A stretch of DNA of 7,152 nt from Aquimonas sp044344935 (GCA_044344935.1 JBIJCA010000245.1:1-7152); one strand, 5' to 3'; positions 1-6,328 are shown, counted from the stretch's first letter. A program made the numbers and translations. The notes: a model not told the origin generated them from the sequence alone.

Positions 1-1488
1 CCCCGACTGCAGACAGCGTCGCAAGGTGTCTTCCGCATCTTCTGGGCGGATCGGCGCCTCCCAGTCTTCCAGCAGGGTCGCCAGCAGCATCTTCTCGAAC
101 TCCGGCGCAAAGCGGTCGATGACCTCCTGCGGGCGGGCGATGCACTTGGCGTCGCTGATCAAGCCGAAGTGCACGCGGTCGTTGTAGCTGAGGATGCTGA
201 TGCCGACACCGATGCTGCCGGTCTGCGGCACCCAGAACATCATGTCGCTGACTTCCGCGCCGGCCAGGTACAGCGGCATCTGCGGGCCGGGCACATTGGT
301 CGCCACCGCCGTGCCCTTCTTGCTGAACAGCTCCAGCGCCAGCTTCTGCACTGCAGGCGGCGCCATGCCGAGCGCGGCAAGCACGCCAAAGGTCATGATC
401 GCCTGCCGCGAGGACTTGATCTCGCGCATGTTGTCGGCCACACGCTGCAGCCGGCGCAGCGGGTTCGACTCGTGGATCGGCAGGTCGAGGAAGACCAGGC
501 CGAAGTGATTGCCGAGCTTCTTGGCGTGCTCCAACGGCCGCAGGTTCACGGGCACCGTGGCGCGGATGCCGCAGCCGTCCGGGTCGAAGCCGCCTTCCAG
601 CAGATAAGCGCGCAGCGCGCCGGCCACCGCCGCCAGCAGCACGTCGTTGACCGTGCAGCCGAGCGCGCGCGCGATTGTCTTGACCTCGCCCAGCGGCAAC
701 GGCTCGGCCCAGGCGCAGCGTTTGCTGACGCCCAAGCCCGCCTTGAGCGGCGTGTCCGGATCGTCCGGCAGCAGCAGCACGTGGCCGAGTTCGCGGGCGA
801 TCTCGCCGCCCTCCTTGGCGAGCACCGCGGCCAGGCCCGGATCGCGGTACATCTCCAGGCTCTTCTCCATGACCTTGCCGCCCATCTTCATGGCGCGGTC
901 GAACTGCTGGAAGGCCGGGTCGAAGAAGCGCTTGGTGACCTTGTGGCCATCGTCCTTCAGCCAGGCGCGGGTGAGGTCGGCACCCGGCGCGGGCTCGCGG
1001 CTGACGTCGGTGAGCGAGAGCAGCACCTGCACCAGGGCGATGCCGTCGGCGTAGCAGTGATGGATGCGCGAGATCAGAGCGCTGCCGCCGTTGTAGGTCT
1101 CGACCAGATGGAACTGCCAGAGCGGCTTGGAGTGATCGAGCGCGGTGGAGGCCAACTGGCTGACCAGCTTCTCCAGCGCGGGCTTGTCGGCCTTGCCCGG
1201 CAGCGCGGTCAGTACCACGTGCCAGTCGAGATCGAAATCCTCGTCGTCTTCCCAGTGCGCACCGGTGGCGGCGTCCACCGCCTTCTGGCGGAAGCGCCGG
1301 AACGCCAGGAAGCGGTCGCTCATCAGTTTCTTCAGCGCCGGCAGCTGCAGGCGCTCGGAGAACATCAGCACGCCGGTGATCATCATCAGATTGGTCGGCC
1401 GCTCCATCCGCAGCCAGGCGGTGTCGACCTTCGACATCGCCTCGCGCTTCGGAGCGCCGCGCGCTGTCTTCGCAGCAGTCTTCGGCAT
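1..1488 (-). CDS. Wax ester synthase / diacylglycerol acyltransferase (WS/DGAT family), 3' end outside the window
   Basis: This gene encodes a bifunctional acyltransferase that joins an acyl-CoA to a fatty alcohol (wax ester) or to diacylglycerol (triacylglycerol), normally at the membrane or lipid-droplet surface. 496 codons are open from the ATG at 1488 to the left edge with no stop. The catalytic HHxxxDG motif is HHCYADG at residues 143-149 (H143, H144, D148), preceded by PLWQFHLVE at 122-130. Further family marks are NVPGP (398-402) and a C-terminal GSIGVGISILSYNDRVHFGL stretch with the N436-D437 pair. Family members are usually about 450-520 residues, so little should be missing. The start is supported by AGGGAG six bases upstream; the alternative Met18 (MSKVDTAW) has a poor site. 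Residues 1-17 form a basic Lys/Arg/Ala-rich extension ahead of the usual family start. There is no signal peptide. The gene is divergent from phoD. The family call is firm; substrate preference cannot be read from sequence. Confidence 0.93.
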   Translation of the reverse strand, partial: MPKTAAKTARGAPKREAMSKVDTAWLRMERPTNLMMITGVLMFSERLQLPALKKLMSDRFLAFRRFRQKAVDAATGAHWEDDEDFDLDWHVVLTALPGKADKPALEKLVSQLASTALDHSKPLWQFHLVETYNGGSALISRIHHCYADGIALVQVLLSLTDVSREPAPGADLTRAWLKDDGHKVTKRFFDPAFQQFDRAMKMGGKVMEKSLEMYRDPGLAAVLAKEGGEIARELGHVLLLPDDPDTPLKAGLGVSKRCAWAEPLPLGEVKTIARALGCTVNDVLLAAVAGALRAYLLEGGFDPDGCGIRATVPVNLRPLEHAKKLGNHFGLVFLDLPIHESNPLRRLQRVADNMREIKSSRQAIMTFGVLAALGMAPPAVQKLALELFSKKGTAVATNVPGPQMPLYLAGAEVSDMMFWVPQTGSIGVGISILSYNDRVHFGLISDAKCIARPQEVIDRFAPEFEKMLLATLLEDWEAPIRPEDAEDTLRRCLQSG

Positions 1489-1512
1489 GTGAATCTCCCT
1501 TCCCTGCCGGCG

Positions 1513-1541
1513 ATGGTGCAGATCGCCGACTGGGGCGTCAA
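1513..1541 (-). promoter_or_regulatory. Candidate sigma-70-like promoter for the WS/DGAT gene
   Basis: Read on the minus strand, TTGACG (1541-1536) is followed after exactly 17 bases by CACCAT (1518-1513). This gives a -35 box matching 5 of 6 consensus bases and a weak -10 box matching 3 of 6. Transcription would begin near 1506, leaving a leader of about 18 bases that contains the AGGGAG ribosome site. It is the best promoter-like match in the divergent region, but it rests on pattern alone. Confidence 0.42.
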
Positions 1542-1570
1542 TGCGAAGGCAGTACTGACGGCGGTATCGC

Positions 1571-1588
1571 CTGTCATCCGGCTTTGGC
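1571..1588 (+). promoter_or_regulatory. Candidate PhoB-binding site (one exact Pho-box half) upstream of phoD
   Basis: CTGTCAT at 1571-1577 is identical to the 7-base half-site of the enterobacterial Pho box. After the expected 4-base spacer (CCGG) comes CTTTGGC (1582-1588), which matches the second half at only 3 of 7 positions. The site lies 37 bases before the phoD ATG. Control of phoD by PhoB under phosphate starvation is well known in other bacteria; here it is inferred from one good half-site. No convincing -10 box stands at the usual distance downstream. Confidence 0.3.
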
Positions 1589-1625
1589 AGGCTATCGGTT
1601 CCTCGACCACCTGCACGCCGACTCC

Positions 1626-3230
1626 ATGCCGCATTCGAACCGCTCCGCTCGTCTCGATGCCCTGCTGCGCTCGGGCCGCCTGAGTCGCCGCGAACTGCTC
1701 TCGGCCGCTGCAGGTCTGGGCCTGATCGGGCTGTTCGGCGCACCACGCGCAGACGCCCAGCAGGCGCCGCGCTTCGTCGCCGATCCGTTCCAGCTCGGTG
1801 TCGCTTCGGGCTATCCGACGCCCGACGGCTTCAGTCTGTGGACACGGCTGGCACCGGCGCCGCTGCAGGCCGACGGGGGCATCGAGCGCGACGCGATGGT
1901 CAGCGTGCAGTGGCAGGTCGCCGAGGACGAAGCCTTCGGCAAGGTGGTGGCCGAAGGGCGGGTGCGCGCGGTGCACGAGCTCGCCTACAGCGTGCATGTC
2001 GACGTCATCGGGCTGCGTCCGGATCGCCCCTACTTCTATCGCTTCATCGCCGGCCCCGCGCTGAGCCGCACCGGCCGCAGCCGCACGGCACCAGCGCTGG
2101 ACGCCGCGCCACGCTCGCTCAAGTTCGCGTTCTCCTCGTGCCAGCACTACGAGCAGGGCTACTTCAACGGCTACGCGCAGCTGCTGCGCGATGCGCCGGA
2201 TCTGATGATCTTCCTCGGCGACTACATCTACGAAAGCAGCTGGGGCGATGCACTGGTCCGCAGGCACATGGGCGGCGAGCCCTACACGCTGGAGGAGTAC
2301 CGCGTGCGCCACGCCCAGTACAAGACGGATCCAGACCTTCAGGACGCCCATGCGGCGATGCCCTGGCTGGTGACCTGGGATGACCATGAGGTCGACAACG
2401 ACCCGGCCGCGGAAGAGAGCGAGCACGCCGACCCGCGCTTCCTGCTGCGCCGCGCTGCCGCCTATCAGGCCTACTACGAGCACATGCCGTTGCCGCGCCG
2501 GATGCGGCCGCGGCTTGACGGCTCGATGCCCATCCACACTCGCGTCGACTACGGCCGACTGGCCCGCTTCTTCGTGCTCGACGACCGCCAGTACCGCAGC
2601 AGCATGGCCTGTCCGGACCCGGTCAAGCGCGGTGGCTCGACCACGCTCGACCCTGCGACCTGCGAGGCCTTGGCCAACCCGCAGCGCAGCCTGCTTGGAC
2701 GCGAGCAGGAAGCCTGGCTGTACGCCGAGCTCGCGTCTTCGGATGCGCGCTGGAACGTAATCGCCCAGCAGACCCTGCTCTCGCCGATGGACAACACCAA
2801 CGGCGCCGGCCGCTCGGTCTGGACCGATGGCTGGGACGGCTACCCGCACAGCCAGCGCGGTGTCATCGAAGCGCTGGCGCGTCCAGGCCTGTCGAACCCA
2901 CTGGTGATCGGCGGCGATCTCCACGCCAACGTGGTCGCAAACGTGCAACTCGATCCCTGGGGCGAAGCGCGCACCGTGGCCGCCGAGGTCTGCGGCACTT
3001 CGATGTCCTCGCAGGGCTGGCCGCAGGAGAGCTATGACCGCCTGCGCACCGACAACCCTCACCTGCTGCATGCGCGCAGCGACGAGCGCGGTTACGCGCT
3101 GGTCGAAATCAGCCGCAACGCGGACGTGCAGCTGCGCGCGCCGGAAACGGTGAAGGAGCCCGGAAGCGCCGTGCGCACGGTGCAGCGTTTCGTGGTGGAA
3201 GACGGAGTGCGCGGCATCCGTCGCGCCTGA
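1626..3230 (+). CDS. phoD: PhoD-family alkaline phosphatase / phosphodiesterase, Tat-exported
   Basis: PhoD enzymes hydrolyse phosphate mono- and diesters outside the cytoplasm with an Fe(III)/Ca centre, releasing phosphate for uptake. The 534-residue product starts with a Tat signal: SRRELL at 20-25, a hydrophobic stretch to about 37, and probable cleavage after ADA (42-44). Metal-site motifs appear in family order: SSCQHY (C172), LGDYIYE (D199, Y202), WDDHEVDND (D252, D253, H254, N258) and GGDLHAN (D431, H433). Spacing within GDYIY and GDLH matches the ligand pairs of Bacillus subtilis PhoD. The ATG at 1626 is chosen because it gives a normal Tat n-region; it has no clear ribosome site. A TTG at 1584 would add 14 residues with no better site. 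The gene is divergent from WS/DGAT across 137 bases and convergent with the next gene. The C-terminus (TVQRFVVEDG) looks complete. No tat genes or phosphate transporter genes are in the window. Confidence 0.93.
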   Translation: MPHSNRSARLDALLRSGRLSRRELLSAAAGLGLIGLFGAPRADAQQAPRFVADPFQLGVASGYPTPDGFSLWTRLAPAPLQADGGIERDAMVSVQWQVAEDEAFGKVVAEGRVRAVHELAYSVHVDVIGLRPDRPYFYRFIAGPALSRTGRSRTAPALDAAPRSLKFAFSSCQHYEQGYFNGYAQLLRDAPDLMIFLGDYIYESSWGDALVRRHMGGEPYTLEEYRVRHAQYKTDPDLQDAHAAMPWLVTWDDHEVDNDPAAEESEHADPRFLLRRAAAYQAYYEHMPLPRRMRPRLDGSMPIHTRVDYGRLARFFVLDDRQYRSSMACPDPVKRGGSTTLDPATCEALANPQRSLLGREQEAWLYAELASSDARWNVIAQQTLLSPMDNTNGAGRSVWTDGWDGYPHSQRGVIEALARPGLSNPLVIGGDLHANVVANVQLDPWGEARTVAAEVCGTSMSSQGWPQESYDRLRTDNPHLLHARSDERGYALVEISRNADVQLRAPETVKEPGSAVRTVQRFVVEDGVRGIRRA

Positions 3231-3345
3231 ACTCAGACAGGGGCTAGTGCCGCCTGATCCCTCCTGACCGTCGGTGGCCGCGGGAGTGGCGAGGGCCGAC
3301 CTCTGCGATCGCGGTTGAGGGTGAGGGTCGGCGTTGCCGTGATCG

Positions 3346-3365
3346 TGATCGATCCCCTGCGATCA
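3346..3365. other. Short inverted repeat at the phoD / unknown-gene convergence point
   Basis: TGATCG (3346-3351) and CGATCA (3360-3365) form a perfect 6-base-pair stem with an 8-base loop. The right arm contains the stop codon of the minus-strand gene. No T-run follows on either strand, so this is not a convincing intrinsic terminator. A second TGATCG at 3340-3345 could pair with the same arm. The rest of the 132-base convergent gap shows no stronger hairpin. Confidence 0.3.
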
Positions 3366-4091
3366 GGGCACGGAAAGCGCGAACGGATCGGGTTCTCCGG
3401 CGAACAATCGACGGCTGGCTTCGCGCTCCTGCCGCTCGATCGTCGACAGGAATTCATCGGCACCGCCGAGCTTGGCGAAGGCACCGAAGCCGCGCTCCAG
3501 AAACTGCTGCAGGTCGGACAGTCCGGCCATGCGGGCAGGCACGCGCGACAGTTTGAGCACGCGACCCAGCATCGGATGCCGCACGGCCGAGTCCAGCGCG
3601 TGCCCGACCTCGACGATCAGGTCGATCTGGCGCCGGCGCAGGCGCGGGAGACCGGAGTCACGGTAGGCCTGGGCGTAGCGCGCCGCGTCGAGCGCGGAGG
3701 GCTGTGCGCCGTGTCGATCGATGAGCCGCGCCACCATGCGCAGGTCGAGCGCGTGGCTGAGTGCCGCCAGCTCGATGGCATCCGCCGCTGTCAGCAGGAA
3801 CTCCTCCGGCAGCAGGCGCGTCAGCCGCGGCACGATCCGGGCGATCCCGGCGTCGCGGGCGCTGACGTCCTGATCGCCGTAGAGATCGCTCAGGAAGAAC
3901 TGCGCCGCTGGCCGCGTATCGGCGCGCTGCAGAAAGCTCCTGAAGCTCGACTCCAGCCGCGCCGCCTGCCAGCGCTGCAGAACAGGCAGCCAGGGCGAGA
4001 CATTGCGCGGCACCTGCCGGGCATCGCGGAGGCGCTGGTTGGCATGGATCAATCGGGCGAGGCGCAGAGCCAGGGGATGGTCGGATCGCAT
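3363..4091 (-). CDS. Conserved protein of unknown function with FFLSDLYG motif
   Basis: The 242-residue product is cytoplasmic: it has no signal peptide or membrane segment, is rich in Arg, Leu and Ala, and looks almost wholly helical. The clearest landmark is FFLSDLYGDQDVSARD at residues 65-80, followed by IARIVPRLTRLLPEEFLLTAADAIELAALSHALDLRMV at about 84-120. From memory, proteins with a similar FFxxDLYG...F/VSxRD signature are conserved hypothetical proteins of gammaproteobacteria, sometimes beside patatin-like lipase genes; I cannot attach a family number. The aromatic-acidic motif could be an interaction or active-site patch, but nothing visible shows catalysis. The ATG at 4091 is the only reasonable start in view and has just a weak purine stretch upstream. 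The gene is divergent from the patatin gene across 102 bases, so the two may share regulation. I am sure that it is a real gene and have no assigned function. Confidence 0.8.
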   Translation of the reverse strand: MRSDHPLALRLARLIHANQRLRDARQVPRNVSPWLPVLQRWQAARLESSFRSFLQRADTRPAAQFFLSDLYGDQDVSARDAGIARIVPRLTRLLPEEFLLTAADAIELAALSHALDLRMVARLIDRHGAQPSALDAARYAQAYRDSGLPRLRRRQIDLIVEVGHALDSAVRHPMLGRVLKLSRVPARMAGLSDLQQFLERGFGAFAKLGGADEFLSTIERQEREASRRLFAGEPDPFALSVP

Positions 4092-4158
4092 TCGACTTTC
4101 GTCGCATCTGGGGCGGGGAATGAGGCTTGCAGCAGCGGCGGATCGGGTCCGCTCGGAC

Positions 4159-4164
4159 TACACT
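4159..4164 (+). promoter_or_regulatory. Candidate -10 box upstream of the patatin-like gene
   Basis: TACACT within GGACTACACTCG matches 4 of 6 positions of the -10 consensus and lies 30 bases before the ATG at 4194. No acceptable -35 box stands 16-18 bases upstream. If used, the leader would be only about 20-25 bases with no Shine-Dalgarno sequence. Confidence 0.25.
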
Positions 4165-4193
4165 CGGGGGATTCTGCCCCCATACCCTAGCGC

Positions 4194-5450
4194 ATGCTCT
4201 CGATTCAGCCCGCCAGTGCCCCCCTGCGTCGCAAACCCCGCATCGGTCTCGCCGTCGCCGGCGGCGGCCCGATTGGCGGCATGTATGAACTCGGCGCCCT
4301 GCGCGCGCTTGACGAAGCGATCGAGGGCCTCGACCTCACGCGGCTGGAAATCTACGTCGGCGTGAGCTCGGGCGCCTTTCTCGCGGCCTCGCTGGCCAAC
4401 CGGATGGACACCGCCACCATGTGCCGGATCTTCCTCACCGGCGACAGCGGCGACGTACGCTTCCGGCCGGAGACCTTCCTGCGCCCGGCGGTGTTCGAGT
4501 ACGCGCGTCGCGTGGTCGGGCTGCCACGACTGCTGCTGGATTTCTGGCGAAACGCGCTGGTGCATCCAGGCGAAGCCAGCGTGGGCGAACTGCTGGGTCG
4601 ATTCGGTGGGCTGATCCCGAACGGCCTGTTCGACAACAGCGGCATCGAGGAATTCCTGCGCGAGGCCTTCACACGCCGCGGACGCAGCAACGATTTCCGC
4701 GAGCTGCAGCGCAAGCTGCGGGTAATCGCGGTCGATCTGGACAGCGGGGAAACCGTGCGCTTCGGCGCCAGCGGCTGGGATGACGTGCCGATCTCGGTGG
4801 CCGTGCAGGCCAGCTCGGCTCTGCCCGGACTGTATCCGCCCGTGCAACTGCAGGGACGGCACCTCGTCGACGGCGCGCTGCGCCGGACCATGCACGGCTC
4901 GGTCGCGCTGGACGAAGACATCGACCTGTTGATCGGTCTGAACCCGCTGGTGCCCTACGACGGCAAGACCGCGCACGCCGGCAACAACGCTCGGCAGTCG
5001 TCGGTCACCGAGGGTGGGCTGCCGATGGTGCTGTCCCAGACCTTCCGCACCCTGCTGCAGTCGCGCATGCAGGTCGGGCTGGCGAAGTACGCGCAGCAGT
5101 ACACCCACAGCGACCAGTTGATCTTCGAGCCCAACCACGACGACGCCGAAGTATTCTTCACCAACGCGTTCAGCTACTCGTCGCGCCAACGCGTCTGCGA
5201 ACACGCTTACCGGGTCACGCTGCGGGATCTGGGTCGGCAGCGCGAAGTGCTGCGGCCGCTGCTCGCGCGACTCGGCCTCGGCCTGCGCGACGCGCTGCTG
5301 GATGCCCCGGCGCCCTCGCTGATGGCGAGCGTTCGCAGCGCCTACCGACCGCACACCGGAACCACCGCGCGCCTGTCGCGTGCACTCGACGACATCGAGG
5401 AGATCATCGAGCAGCGAACACCGGGCACACCACGCCGACGCCGGCGCTGA
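4194..5450 (+). CDS. Patatin-like phospholipase / lipid acyl hydrolase
   Basis: This is a Ser-Asp dyad hydrolase of the patatin fold, which cleaves acyl esters of phospholipids, neutral lipids or, in some relatives, polyhydroxyalkanoate. In the 418-residue product the oxyanion loop is GGGPIGGMYELG (residues 23-34), the nucleophile elbow is GVSSG (56-60, nucleophile S58), and the dyad aspartate is D226 in VDGAL. The usual Arg/Lys of the GGGx[RK]G consensus is replaced by Ile27. There is no signal peptide or membrane span, so it should act in the cytoplasm or at a membrane or granule surface. The ATG at 4194 is fixed by an in-frame TAG at 4188-4190, and the next Met (30) falls inside the catalytic loop; no ribosome site is seen. 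The protein ends in an Arg run (about 414-418). A phasin gene follows 86 bases downstream, suggesting storage-lipid turnover, but phospholipid remodelling is equally possible. Confidence 0.9.
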   Translation: MLSIQPASAPLRRKPRIGLAVAGGGPIGGMYELGALRALDEAIEGLDLTRLEIYVGVSSGAFLAASLANRMDTATMCRIFLTGDSGDVRFRPETFLRPAVFEYARRVVGLPRLLLDFWRNALVHPGEASVGELLGRFGGLIPNGLFDNSGIEEFLREAFTRRGRSNDFRELQRKLRVIAVDLDSGETVRFGASGWDDVPISVAVQASSALPGLYPPVQLQGRHLVDGALRRTMHGSVALDEDIDLLIGLNPLVPYDGKTAHAGNNARQSSVTEGGLPMVLSQTFRTLLQSRMQVGLAKYAQQYTHSDQLIFEPNHDDAEVFFTNAFSYSSRQRVCEHAYRVTLRDLGRQREVLRPLLARLGLGLRDALLDAPAPSLMASVRSAYRPHTGTTARLSRALDDIEEIIEQRTPGTPRRRRR

Positions 5451-5475
5451 ATCCATGCACCGCGCATAGTGTGAT

Positions 5476-5481
5476 TATTCT
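5476..5481 (+). promoter_or_regulatory. Candidate -10 box upstream of the phasin gene
   Basis: An AT-rich island (about 5466-5483) stands out in the GC-rich gap between the patatin and phasin genes and contains TATTCT, a 4-of-6 match to the -10 consensus, 55 bases before the phasin ATG. No good -35 box is seen 17 bases upstream. The phasin may therefore have its own promoter as well as read-through from the patatin gene. Confidence 0.25.
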
Positions 5482-5524
5482 AGGCGTCACCGGCAGCATG
5501 CCGACTACTGACCCATTCGCCTGC

Positions 5525-5529
5525 AAGGA
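5525..5529 (+). promoter_or_regulatory. Ribosome binding site that sets the phasin start
   Basis: AAGGA lies seven bases before the ATG at 5537. This spacing picks 5537 over earlier in-frame starts at 5471 and 5498, which lack such a site and would add residues with no resemblance to phasins. Confidence 0.7.
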
Positions 5530-5536
5530 TCCAACC

Positions 5537-6196
5537 ATGGCCAAGTTCAAGAAAGCCGCTGCAAAAGCTCCCGCCAAGGCCAGCCCGAAGGCCGCCAAGC
5601 CGGCGGCGAAGAAGTCTGCTCCGAAGTCGCCCGTCGCCGCGATCGGCGGCAAGGCCGAGATGCTTTCGCGCTCGATCATGGAATCCGCCCAGGGCATCTG
5701 GCTGGCGGGCATGGGCGCATTCAACCGCGCCCAGGAAGAAGGCTCGCGTCTGTTCGAGAACCTGGTGAAGGAAGGTTCGAGCATCGAACAGAAGACCCGC
5801 AAGATCGCGACCGGCCGCGTCGACGCCGTGCGCGACGCGGTAGAGAACCGCGTCGAACAGGTGCGTGAGCGCGCCACCGATACCTGGGACAAGCTCGAGA
5901 AGATTTTCGAGGAGCGCGTGCAGCGCGCCCTCAACCGCCTGGGCGTGCCCGGCCATGAGGATCTGGGTCACCTGGCCAAGCGTGTTGATGCCCTGACCGC
6001 CGAGATCAAGAAGCTGGGTGCGGCCCCGAAGGCCGCCGCCAAGCCCGCCGCCAGCAAGCCCGCGGCTAAGCCTCTCGCCAGGAAGACGGCGGCCGCGAGC
6101 AAGGCCAAGCCGGCCGCCGCAAAGCCGACCAGGGCCGGCAAAGCCAAGCCGTCTGCGAAATCCGAATCCGCCGCGGCAGCTGCCGCCGGAGAGTAA
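5537..6196 (+). CDS. Phasin, PhaF/PhaI type polyhydroxyalkanoate granule-associated protein
   Basis: Phasins coat intracellular polyester granules; the PhaF type also binds DNA through a histone-like tail and helps share granules between daughter cells. The product is 219 residues. The phasin core runs from about 41 to 162: AQGIWLAGMGAFNRAQEEG (51-69), LFENLVKEGSSIEQKTRK (72-89), a long amphipathic coiled-coil helix (about 90-132), then ALNRLGVPGHEDLGHLAKRV (131-150) and a second heptad helix to L160. Both ends are low-complexity and basic: residues 1-31 are Lys/Ala/Pro-rich, and 161-219 carry repeated AAKP/KPAA units. The start follows AAGGA at 5525. The gene is 86 bases after the patatin gene and ends before hairpins and a T-run terminator. 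Polymer synthase genes (phaC) are not in the window, so the coated granule could be polyhydroxyalkanoate or another neutral-lipid body. The family call is firm; the gene name phaF is not proven. Confidence 0.9.
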   Translation: MAKFKKAAAKAPAKASPKAAKPAAKKSAPKSPVAAIGGKAEMLSRSIMESAQGIWLAGMGAFNRAQEEGSRLFENLVKEGSSIEQKTRKIATGRVDAVRDAVENRVEQVRERATDTWDKLEKIFEERVQRALNRLGVPGHEDLGHLAKRVDALTAEIKKLGAAPKAAAKPAASKPAAKPLARKTAAASKAKPAAAKPTRAGKAKPSAKSESAAAAAAGE

Positions 6197-6208
6197 GCGC
6201 TTCCACTT

Positions 6209-6226
6209 GCGCCCCTGACGGGGCGC
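6209..6226 (+). other. Stem-loop 1 after the phasin gene
   Basis: GCGCCCC (6209-6215) pairs perfectly with GGGGCGC (6220-6226) around a TGAC loop, 12 bases after the phasin stop. No T-run follows, so alone it is not an intrinsic terminator. It may stabilise the 3' end of the phasin mRNA or be the first element of a structured RNA. Confidence 0.6.
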
Positions 6227-6252
6227 GCGCCGGCCGGCATTCCGGCTGGCGC
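6227..6252 (+). other. Stem-loop 2 after the phasin gene
   Basis: An 11-base-pair stem (6227-6237 with 6242-6252) containing one G-U pair closes a CATT loop. It begins at the base right after stem-loop 1, so the two could stack coaxially. It is followed by TTGGT, not a T-tract. Confidence 0.6.
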
Positions 6253-6259
6253 TTGGTAG

Positions 6260-6328
6260 AACCCGCCGCCCATACAGGTGTTGCCGCAGATCCCTCCCCT
6301 GCAGCCACCGGGCCGGCGGGTTTTTTTT
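6260..6328 (+). terminator. Intrinsic terminator with eight T's
   Basis: AACCCGCCG (6260-6268) is complementary to CGGCGGGTT (6314-6322), and eight T's run from 6321 to 6328. The loop between the arms is about 45 bases, unusually long for a simple terminator; it contains further short pairings (GCAG 6286-6289 with CTGC 6299-6302) and a C-rich stretch, CCCTCCCCT (6292-6300). It would end the phasin transcript. The reverse strand has no T-run at its other end, so it acts in the plus direction only. Confidence 0.72.

Noticed and set aside
169..1683. 504-codon open frame on the plus strand
   Set aside because: It is antisense to the WS/DGAT gene, which has clear motifs and a ribosome site. Its product is His/Arg/Ala/Gln-rich low-complexity sequence typical of a GC-rich shadow frame.
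1386..3071. 561-codon open frame on the minus strand
   Set aside because: It is antisense to phoD and overlaps the start of the WS/DGAT gene; it has no family motifs and shadow-like composition.
3262..3300. Possible phoD terminator from GTCGGT near 3270 and GGCCGAC at 3294-3300
   Set aside because: About six pairs including one G-T, a large loop and no T-run; too weak to call.
4166..4181. GGGGG/CCCCC hairpin just before the patatin start, considered as a riboswitch or attenuator
   Set aside because: The stem is only five base pairs, and a transcript from the candidate -10 at 4159 would start inside it.
3315..4190. 291-codon plus-strand frame opposite the FFLSDLYG gene
   Set aside because: The minus-strand protein has a coherent helical composition and a recognisable conserved motif, whereas this frame reads as low-complexity Arg/Gln/Gly sequence.
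4158..5456. 432-codon open frame on the minus strand
   Set aside because: It is the exact antisense of the patatin-like gene, whose catalytic dyad and oxyanion motifs are intact.
6071..6178. Repeated GCCGCCAAGCCG-like units treated as a DNA repeat array
   Set aside because: They are the coding sequence of the Lys/Ala/Pro-rich phasin tail, explained by protein low complexity.
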